Positions 57,830 to 64,000 of a stretch of DNA of 64,000 nucleotides are shown piece by piece. Origin of the DNA: Deinococcus marmoris (GTDB lineage: Bacteria; Deinococcota; Deinococci; Deinococcales; Deinococcaceae); assembly GCF_001949125.1 (NCBI RefSeq), contig NZ_MSTI01000102.1, positions 1 through 64,000 of the forward strand, read 5' to 3'. Position 1 is the stretch's first letter; each line of letters starts with the position of its first letter. The notes beneath the pieces were generated by a model that searched no databases, was not told the DNA's origin, and was given only the letters and a program-made list of their open reading frames with translations. A program made the position numbers and the translations under genes.

Positions 57830-58498
57830 ATGAGTCTCCCCGAAGTCGTCGCCCACCTGCGGGCGCTGGAGGCCGAAGCTGGGCGCGAGGCAGGCAGCGC
57901 CAAACTGGTGGCCGTGACCAAGGGCCAGACCCTGGAGAGTATCGAACGTCATGTGCTGGCCCACGGCACCTACCCGCTGGGCGAGGGCCGCGCCCAGGAA
58001 CTGCGAGACAAGGCCGCCGAACGGCCCGCCTCTCAATATCCTGGCTGGGAGTGGCATTACATCGGCCCCCTCCAGCGCAACAAGATCAAATACCTGCGCC
58101 CGGTCACGCTGGTTCACGCCATCGAGGCCGTGTGGCAGGCCGAGGCCATCGCGGAGGCGGCGCAGAAGTGGGGCCACGCGCCGGACCTGCTGCTGCAACT
58201 GCACAACGGCGAGGAGCAAAAGCACGGCGTTCCGGCAGACGAACTGGCGGAGACCCTGAAAAGCGTGCGCGAGACGGGCCTGACCGTGCGCGGCCTGATG
58301 GTCATGGCCCCCGAATTCGGTGAGGACCTGACGCAGGCCGAGACCGAAACCCGTATTCTGCGCCTGTTTACCGACACGGCGCGGCATGCCCACGATCTGG
58401 GCCTGAGTGAACTGAGCATGGGCATGAGTGGCGATTACCCGCTGGCCGTGCGCGCAGGAGCCACCCTGGTGCGGGTGGGAAGGAGCCTCTTTACATGA
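57830..58498 (+). CDS. YggS/PROSC-family pyridoxal phosphate homeostasis protein
   Basis: A 222-residue PLP-binding TIM-barrel protein that controls free PLP levels. K31 in LVAVTKG is the cofactor lysine; [14 protein letters not shown] and [13 protein letters not shown] are signature segments. In many Gram-positives the gene lies next to divIVA, and it does here too, with an ATGA overlap. The ATG at 57830 fits the family N-terminus; the longer open frame upstream is inside repeat A. Confidence 0.9.
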   Translation: MSLPEVVAHLRALEAEAGREAGSAKLVAVTKGQTLESIERHVLAHGTYPLGEGRAQELRDKAAERPASQYPGWEWHYIGPLQRNKIKYLRPVTLVHAIEAVWQAEAIAEAAQKWGHAPDLLLQLHNGEEQKHGVPADELAETLKSVRETGLTVRGLMVMAPEFGEDLTQAETETRILRLFTDTARHAHDLGLSELSMGMSGDYPLAVRAGATLVRVGRSLFT

Positions 58499-59346
58499 CT
58501 GACCTGACCCGATCTGACCCCGCCCGAGACCTGAACCCTGAACCGTCTTCCGAGCTGACCCCCGGCACCACCGCCCGCCGCGATTCCAACCGCCTGACCC
58601 CGCTGGACATTCGACATCAGGAATTTCCCGGCAGATTTGGCGGCTACCGTCGTGACAGCGTGCGGACCTTCCTGGCCCAGGTTTCCGACGAGCTGGAGGC
58701 CGTGCTGGGCGAGCAACTGCGTGGGCGCGAGACACGCACTCGGCTGGAGCGAGAGCTGGAGGAACTGAAAGCCTCCCAGGACCAGATTCGCCGCGCCGTG
58801 GTGGCCGCCGAGCAGATGGGCCACGACATGCGCCAGAATGCCAGCAAGGAAAGCGAGCTGATCGTGGCCCACGCCAACGCCCAGGGCGAGAGCATGCTGC
58901 GCGAGGCCCAGGCCCGCAACGTGGAATTCGAGGCCCAGCACGGCGCACGCATGACCGCGCTGGAGGCCACCTTCCACGCCCGTTTCGCCGATCTGGAGCG
59001 CGACCACCACCAGTTGCTGCTGGAGCGCGAGCGCGTGCAGACCGAGCGGATTAATGCCCTGGAGCGCGATTTCAACGAGCGCCACACCGAATACACCTCG
59101 CGGCTGGCCGGGGCACGGCAGGAATACACCCAGTTTCTGAGCGGCTATCGCGCGCTGATGACCTCCTTTTCCGATCTGTCGGCCCGCCACGTACTGCCCG
59201 AGGACATGGCCCTGCCCGTTTCCGGGCTGCCCAGCCAGCATCTCAAGGGCCAGGGCCGGGCGCAGAACAAGGAATTGCCCAGCGCAGACTCTGAAAAAGA
59301 GGTGGAGAAGGACACGGCGTTGCTCGACGGACACCAGTTTCTGTAA
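58495..59346 (+). CDS. DivIVA-domain protein
   Basis: A 283-residue protein. After a variable 30-residue start, [34 protein letters not shown] is the DivIVA membrane-binding module, followed by a long coiled coil (about 70-215) and a flexible tail. Such proteins recognise curved membrane at the division site or poles and recruit partners. Starts in the stop codon of yggS (ATGA) and ends in the start codon of the P450 (TAATG). Confidence 0.88.
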   Translation: MTDLTRSDPARDLNPEPSSELTPGTTARRDSNRLTPLDIRHQEFPGRFGGYRRDSVRTFLAQVSDELEAVLGEQLRGRETRTRLERELEELKASQDQIRRAVVAAEQMGHDMRQNASKESELIVAHANAQGESMLREAQARNVEFEAQHGARMTALEATFHARFADLERDHHQLLLERERVQTERINALERDFNERHTEYTSRLAGARQEYTQFLSGYRALMTSFSDLSARHVLPEDMALPVSGLPSQHLKGQGRAQNKELPSADSEKEVEKDTALLDGHQFL

Positions 59347-60596
59347 TGTCCGGCGAGAATCTCCCGCAGTTCCGTTTGCCTGTTGCAGACCCGGATTTCG
59401 TCCAGAACCCTTACCCGCTGCTGGCCGAATTAAGAGATTCAATGCCAGTTTTCTTCGACCCAGACATGAACCGGGTGGTCCTGACCCGTTACGCTGACAT
59501 CAGCGTGGTGCTGCGCGACAAACGCTTTGGGCGCAGCGCCCTGCACCGTTACTCGCGCGATGAGCTGGGCTGGCCGCCGCCGGACCCCGCGCAGGCGCAG
59601 TTCGACGCCTTCAACGGCAACCATCTGCTGGATTCTGAGCCGCCCAAGCACACGCGCCTGCGCTCTCTGGTGGGGCTGGCCTTCACGCCGCGCCGGGTGG
59701 AGGGCCTGCAAGCACGGATCGAGGCGATTCTGGCTGGGCAGTTGCGCGGACTGGGGGCATCTGGTGCCTTCGATCTGGTGGCCGATTACGCCGAATCACT
59801 GCCCGTCACCGTGATCGCCGAATTGCTGGGCGTGCCGGAAGAACACCGCGCCCTGCTGCGCCCGTGGTCCGCCGCCATCGTCCGGCTGTACGAGCCGAGT
59901 GCCGGGCCGCAGGCACAGGCCGAAGCCGAACGCGCCGTGCTGGAGTTCAGCGCCCTGCTGCGTGACCTGAGTCAGCAGCGCCGCCGTCAGCCGCAGGACG
60001 ATCTGATCACCGCCTTCGTGCAGGCCGAGCAGGAGGGGGACCGTCTGAGTGAGCAGGAATTGATCGACACCTGCATCCTGCTGTTGAACGCCGGGCATGA
60101 GGCCAGCGTCAATGGTCTGGCGGCGGGCGTGCTGGCGCTGCTGCGGAACCGGGACCACTGGGACGCACTTGTAGAGGCGGCCCCGCGTGAGGACAGTCTG
60201 CCCATCTTCCGCCGCGCCATCGAGGAACTCCTGCGCTTCGACACGCCGCTCCCGATGTTCGAGCGCATCGTGTTGGAGCCTCTGGAATTGCATGGCGCGG
60301 CGTTGAAGCCAGGAGACCGTGTTTCGCTGCTGTATGCCAGTGGCAACCGCGATCCGCTCAAATTCGATCAGCCGGACGCGCTGAACCTGGGCCGCGATCC
60401 CAACCCGCATCTGACCTTTGGGCTGGGCATCCATTACTGCCTGGGTGCGCCGCTGGCCCGGCTGGAACTGGCCCTGAGCCTGCGGGCGCTGTGCCGCGCC
60501 TTGCCGGGGCTTCGGCTGGCAAACCCCGACGAGCCGGGCCAGTACACCGGGGGCTTTGTGATTCGCGGGCTGGCGCGGCTGGACGTTATCGGCTGA
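59346..60596 (+). CDS. Cytochrome P450
   Basis: A 416-residue soluble bacterial P450 monooxygenase. The heme-binding loop HLTFGLGIHYCLGAPLAR, the ExxR motif in IEELLRF and the oxygen-binding I-helix LLNAGHEAS are all present. Substrate unknown, no ferredoxin or reductase nearby. Its start shares one base with the divIVA stop, so it is translated with cell-division genes, which is unusual. The 3' end overlaps the convergent gene by 11 bases. Confidence 0.93.
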   Translation: MSGENLPQFRLPVADPDFVQNPYPLLAELRDSMPVFFDPDMNRVVLTRYADISVVLRDKRFGRSALHRYSRDELGWPPPDPAQAQFDAFNGNHLLDSEPPKHTRLRSLVGLAFTPRRVEGLQARIEAILAGQLRGLGASGAFDLVADYAESLPVTVIAELLGVPEEHRALLRPWSAAIVRLYEPSAGPQAQAEAERAVLEFSALLRDLSQQRRRQPQDDLITAFVQAEQEGDRLSEQELIDTCILLLNAGHEASVNGLAAGVLALLRNRDHWDALVEAAPREDSLPIFRRAIEELLRFDTPLPMFERIVLEPLELHGAALKPGDRVSLLYASGNRDPLKFDQPDALNLGRDPNPHLTFGLGIHYCLGAPLARLELALSLRALCRALPGLRLANPDEPGQYTGGFVIRGLARLDVIG

Positions 60597-61260
60597 AGTC
60601 TCGCCACCACACCGCCGCCAGTTCGCCGTCTGCCGCCTGGGCCTCTGCCTCGGCGTGCATCTCCAGAGCAAAGAGCGCAAGCACGCGGGCCGGGCTGCGC
60701 GCGAGGCTGCGGTCCAGGGCTTTCTGCGCCGTTCGTGTGCCTTTGTGTCCGCCCAGACGCAGTTGCGCGTGGGCCAGCACCGCCAGCAGGTGGGCGTCAC
60801 TGGGCTGCCCGGTGCCCTCGGCCACTTTCAAACCTTCAGCCAGGGCGCGCAGGGCCGCGTGGGGCTGAGGCAAAAGCTGCTCACCGTGCAGGGTGGCAGC
60901 GGCGATCACGGCCCAGACATCGCCCTCCTGCCGGGCCAATTCAAGTGCGTTCGTAGTTTCAGCCTCCGCCCGTGCGTCCGCGAGTTGCCACAGGGCGCGG
61001 GCGCGCAGGGCAGCGGGACGGGCGGTGCCGGGCAACGCTTTCAGCAGATGCAGCGCGCTCCTGGATTCTCCCACCCGCAATAACGCTGCCGCGTGCGTCA
61101 GCGGGTCCGCCTGTGCCCACAGCGCGGCGAGGCGGGGGCGGCCCAGTCGCAGGGCCAGCCTCGCCGCCTCGGGTTGCTCGTGCAGGGGCACTGCGCCGAA
61201 GAAACTCGCGGGGTCGCCGCGTTCCAGCGCCGTTCTCAATTCATCCTGCGCGTCAGCCAT
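60586..61260 (-). CDS. Hypothetical alpha-helical (TPR-like) repeat protein
   Basis: A 224-residue, Ala/Leu-rich, all-helical protein. Helix pairs of about 34 residues (for example ARLALRLGRPRLAALWAQAD) suggest TPR or similar repeats, a protein-binding scaffold. No membrane segment. Family not recognised. TATCCT lies 9 bases before the ATG. Confidence 0.65.
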   Translation of the reverse strand: MADAQDELRTALERGDPASFFGAVPLHEQPEAARLALRLGRPRLAALWAQADPLTHAAALLRVGESRSALHLLKALPGTARPAALRARALWQLADARAEAETTNALELARQEGDVWAVIAAATLHGEQLLPQPHAALRALAEGLKVAEGTGQPSDAHLLAVLAHAQLRLGGHKGTRTAQKALDRSLARSPARVLALFALEMHAEAEAQAADGELAAVWWRDFSR

Positions 61261-61269
61261 AGCGGACGC

Positions 61270-61275
61270 AGGATA
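61270..61275 (-). promoter_or_regulatory. Leaderless -10 box TATCCT
   Basis: TATCCT on the minus strand ends 9 bases before the ATG at 61260. Confidence 0.4.
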
Positions 61276-61300
61276 ACCCGGCCTCGGGGCGACGTTTCGC

Positions 61301-61504
61301 TTATGCGCTCAGCGCAAGGTCCAGGCCCAGGAAACGCCACAGGGCGCGGCGCGGCACCCGCAGACCGCTGGGATGCTCGACTGCGCCCAGACGGCCATCG
61401 CGAATCCAGCGGCGCACGGTGCGTTCATGGGTGCCGGTGAAATCGGCGACCTGGCGGACTTTCAGGAGCATGGGCAGGCTGTGGAACTGGTCTGAAAGGG
61501 TCAT
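61301..61504 (-). CDS. Excisionase/MerR-like helix-turn-helix protein
   Basis: A 67-residue DNA-binding protein. MLLKVRQVADFTGTHERTVRRWIRDGRLGAVEHPSGLRVPRRALWRFL is the classic winged HTH of the excisionase/HTH_17 type. ATG 61504 is backed by GGGAGGT 5-6 bases upstream. No integrase, recombinase or phage gene is near, so it is more likely a small regulator than part of a mobile element. The 514-base gap to the next gene (61505-62018) shows no other gene I can support. Confidence 0.78.
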   Translation of the reverse strand: MTLSDQFHSLPMLLKVRQVADFTGTHERTVRRWIRDGRLGAVEHPSGLRVPRRALWRFLGLDLALSA

Positions 61505-62004
61505 GGTGGACCTCCCAAAAAGAGCGCGGGGCCGCCACATGGCCAGCCCCAGACAGAATTTGATTTCAGTGTTCAGGCCCCGGTGCGTCCCAGGCCAGGT
61601 CAAAACAGCGCCGCCGCCCGGCCCGACGCCCAGCGGGGGCGCGGTCAGGGAATAAGCCTCGGTGCGTTTCAACTTGCGCGGAGCGTAGCACGCCGCACGT
61701 CAACTGCGGGTCAGCCCCCGGCGGGTGTACTGTCTGGAATCCTCTGAAAAAAGGCGGCCTGGAAACACCGTCTGGAAAGCAAGCGGGAGCCAGCCTTCCA
61801 CCCGAATTCCAGGGTGCCGCATGCACGCGGAATGTCTTTGCGGAGTCTTGATTCTCGGTGAACTCCAGGCAGATGTGAACATCGAAACAACCTGTCTGGC
61901 AGAGGCGTTCGGCCTGTTCTGTTGTCGGCGGTCTGCCCCGTCTGCGGTGGGGCCACTCCACAACACCACGGCGCAAAAAACCCGGCCTTCCCGGTCCGGC
62001 GCGC

Positions 62005-62010
62005 TACCCT
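62005..62010 (+). promoter_or_regulatory. Leaderless -10 box TACCCT
   Basis: TACCCT ends 8 bases before the ATG at 62019; it rejects the longer open frame starting at 61725. Confidence 0.5.
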
Positions 62011-62018
62011 TTTCCCCA

Positions 62019-62795
62019 ATGAGTCTTCTCGCACAACTGTCGGGCACTTTCGTGAACGTGGGGACCGTGCTGCTGGGCACGTTGCTGGGCCTGACCGTGG
62101 GGGGGCGGCTGCCCGCGCGCACGCAGCGCTCGCTGTTGCAGACCCTGAGTCTGGTCACGCTGTTCATCGGGCTGGATATGGCGGGCAGCCTGAACAAGGT
62201 TTCGGCGGGCAGCATTCCGGGCGTGATCCTGGCGCTGGTCAGTCTGGCGGCGGGCGTGGTGATCGGCGAGGCGCTGGGCATCGAGGAGGGCCTGAACCGT
62301 CTGGGCGAGGTTCTCAAGAAACGGTTCAGGGGCGAGGGCCGCTTCACGGAGGGCTTCGTGGCGGCCAGCCTGCTGTTCTGCGTGGGGCCGCTGACCTTCG
62401 TGGGCGGGTTGCAGAATGGCCTGACGGGCGACGCCTCCAGTTACATCCTGAAAAGCACGCTGGACGGCATTGCCTCGCTGGCGCTGGCGGGCGCATACGG
62501 CATCGGCGTGGGCTTCAGCGTCATTACGGTACTGATCGTGCAGGGCGGCATCAGTCTGGCTGCCGGGGCGTTCGCCGCCACGCTGCTGGGCGGCGCGGAC
62601 CCCGAAACACTCAAGACCAATGCCTACGTGCTGATGCTGACCGGGGCGGGTGGCCTGACCATCATCGGGATCAGTTGGAACCTGATGCTGGCCGGGCTGG
62701 GCATGGAGGACAAACGTGTGCGCGTGGCGAGCATGCTCCCGGCGCTCTTGCTGGCCCCGCTGGCGCTGTGGGTGGCCGGGCTGATCGTTCGGTAA
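62019..62795 (+). CDS. DUF554 membrane protein
   Basis: A 258-residue integral membrane protein with seven or so helices. The opening GTFVNVGTVLLGTLLGLTVGGRLP and the segment FVAASLLFCVGPLTFVGGLQNGLTGD are diagnostic for DUF554 (YdfK-like). Transport is often suggested but unproven. A leaderless -10 box fixes the start. Confidence 0.88.
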   Translation: MSLLAQLSGTFVNVGTVLLGTLLGLTVGGRLPARTQRSLLQTLSLVTLFIGLDMAGSLNKVSAGSIPGVILALVSLAAGVVIGEALGIEEGLNRLGEVLKKRFRGEGRFTEGFVAASLLFCVGPLTFVGGLQNGLTGDASSYILKSTLDGIASLALAGAYGIGVGFSVITVLIVQGGISLAAGAFAATLLGGADPETLKTNAYVLMLTGAGGLTIIGISWNLMLAGLGMEDKRVRVASMLPALLLAPLALWVAGLIVR

Positions 62796-63017
62796 ATCCT
62801 CTTCTTACCGCTCAGTGCTGACCAGAGAGAAACCACGGAGATGCAGGCTTGAGGACGGCGCTGATGCGTCGGCAGCCTCCCGTCTCTTGCCAGCCCTGCT
62901 TTCCTGACTGGAGTTAATGGTCGCGGCCTATCAGTGCCTCGTCAGATTCAGCCCGTACCTTACGCACATTCAAGTTACGAGCAGCACACGCCCACTCTGA
63001 TCATCAGGAGGCCCGAC

Positions 63018-64000
63018 ATGTCCAACCTCAAGCGCATTTCCACCCTGACCGCCCTGCTGGGCCTGACCGTTTCCAGTGCCAGTGCGGGTGACGCACAGCT
63101 CAGTGCCCAGAGCATCATCGTCAACCCCTCGCAGCCAGAATTAAACGTGCAGGTCTGGACGAACCGCGATGCCAGCGGCACCGGGAACCCCGTGTACCAG
63201 ATCGGCGAGCGCATCAGCGTGGGTGTCAAGACCAACGCGGACGCCTACATCTACCTGTTCAACGTGAACGCGGACGGCAACATCGATCTGTTCTTCCCTA
63301 ACAGGTACGAGGCCAGCAACTATGTCCAGGCGGGCACACGGGTCTTTCCGGCGGGCGGCGCGAACTACGGCCTCAGCGTCGGCGGCCCCAACGGGCAGGA
63401 CAAGTTGCTGGCCGTGGCAAGCACCACCGAACTGAGCCTGGACGACATCGCCACCTTCGAGGGACAGCAGAACTTCGCCACCGTCAGCGTGCAGGGTCAG
63501 GACGGACTGGCGCAGGCGCTGAGTGTCGTGGTCAACCCGCTGCCCGACAACGCCTGGGTCACCGACACCGCCTTTTTCCGGGTGGGCAACACGGTGCAGA
63601 CGCCGCAGCCGCAGCCCACGCCCGCCGCGCAGATTCAGCCCGGCCAGCGCCAGGACGGCTCCTTCGACGGCGCGATGGTGGACGCCTACAGCCGTTTAAA
63701 GGGCGACGAGTCGCTGGGCCAGGCCACCACCTACGCTGCGGCGTGGGGTGACGGCTGGTGGCAGAAATTCAACGGCATCGGCGCATACGGCGACGCGGCT
63801 TTGCTGCACGCCAACGGCAGCAGCCGCTCATATTCGGTGCATGGCCGCCTGCTGGCCCGCTACCTGTCGCTGGCCCAGGCCGAGAACGGCGCAACCCGCC
63901 CCCCCAGCCGTCTGGGCTGGGCCGCCGGAGACGAGAAAGTCATCCCCCAGAACCTTTACGGTACTACTGGCCTCTACGGCTTTTTTCAGAACGGCGCACT
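63018..64000 (+). CDS. DUF4384-containing exported protein (3' end cut by window)
   Basis: At least 327 residues. A signal peptide (MSNLKRISTLTALLGLTVSSASAG) is followed by a DUF4384 domain: YQIGERISVGVKTNADAYIYLFNVNADGNIDLFFPN. Such domains occur in envelope and S-layer-associated proteins of Deinococcus. A Pro/Gln linker at about 195-210 leads to a second region with WGDGWWQKF. AGGAGG precedes the ATG by 6 bases. The gap before it (62796-63017) holds no gene. Confidence 0.85.
   Translation, partial: MSNLKRISTLTALLGLTVSSASAGDAQLSAQSIIVNPSQPELNVQVWTNRDASGTGNPVYQIGERISVGVKTNADAYIYLFNVNADGNIDLFFPNRYEASNYVQAGTRVFPAGGANYGLSVGGPNGQDKLLAVASTTELSLDDIATFEGQQNFATVSVQGQDGLAQALSVVVNPLPDNAWVTDTAFFRVGNTVQTPQPQPTPAAQIQPGQRQDGSFDGAMVDAYSRLKGDESLGQATTYAAAWGDGWWQKFNGIGAYGDAALLHANGSSRSYSVHGRLLARYLSLAQAENGATRPPSRLGWAAGDEKVIPQNLYGTTGLYGFFQNGA

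Noticed and set aside
61301..61504. Excisionase-like gene as sign of a prophage or integrative element
   Set aside because: No integrase, attachment-site repeats, or phage structural genes lie nearby; the flanks are ordinary chromosomal genes.

Overview
The window is about 64 kb of high-GC bacterial chromosome that reads as Deinococcus. The lactate dehydrogenase has the Deinococcus/Thermus form, the envelope genes are diderm (Omp85/BamA, Lpt-like proteins), several proteins are Deinococcus-type lipoproteins and DUF families, and many genes carry a -10 box 5-9 bases in front of the start codon with no ribosome binding site, the leaderless arrangement described for Deinococcus. No prophage, integrase, transposase, rRNA or CRISPR array was found. 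One tRNA (Asn) is present. Both ends cut a gene: a MoxR-type ATPase on the left and a DUF4384 protein on the right.

Layout. 0-10.5 kb holds mostly single housekeeping or accessory genes (MoxR ATPase, carboxynorspermidine synthase-like enzyme, CDP-alcohol phosphatidyltransferase operon, secreted alpha/beta hydrolase, UPF0114 membrane protein, APH(3')-like kinase, DUF3105 lipoprotein, beta-CASP nuclease). 10.8-15.9 kb holds a universal stress protein, L-lactate dehydrogenase, a three-gene Lpt-like operon and TatD. 16-25.1 kb is an exopolysaccharide locus: three tandem DUF2334 deacetylase-like paralogs, a GH26-like hydrolase and an NfrB-like membrane glycosyltransferase whose C-terminus carries a probable c-di-GMP-binding MshEN domain. 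25.4-31.7 kb holds thrS, folE, glmU, asparaginase and a zinc-ribbon coiled-coil protein. 31.9-33.2 kb is a two-gene unit of unknown function (small conserved protein plus leucine-rich-repeat protein). 33.3-38.4 kb is a tightly overlapped five-gene operon matching the uncharacterised STM4011-STM4015 set (two radical SAM enzymes, an alkaline-phosphatase-fold hydrolase, an ATP-grasp protein, a leucine-rich-repeat protein).

38.5-46.2 kb holds an ABC exporter, tRNA-Asn, a lipoprotein, a PreP-type M16 protease, a glutamate-racemase homologue that has lost both catalytic cysteines, and an M15 peptidase. 46.2-48.6 kb is a three-gene operon with a cohesin-like lipoprotein and a dockerin-containing partner. 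48.7-54.5 kb holds an S4-domain protein, DUF1684, a secreted cyclophilin and an asymmetric heterodimeric ABC exporter. 54.7-57.3 kb is bamA. 57.8-60.6 kb is a coupled YggS-DivIVA-P450 operon, followed by a helical-repeat protein, an excisionase-like HTH gene, a DUF554 membrane protein and the DUF4384 protein.

Two families of short intergenic repeats with terminal inverted repeats are scattered through the window (family A, three copies; family B, four copies). Family B copies touch stop or start codons of the flanking genes. Several genes also begin with short in-frame tandem duplications, most clearly ldh, where each 18-bp unit could supply or extend the start region.
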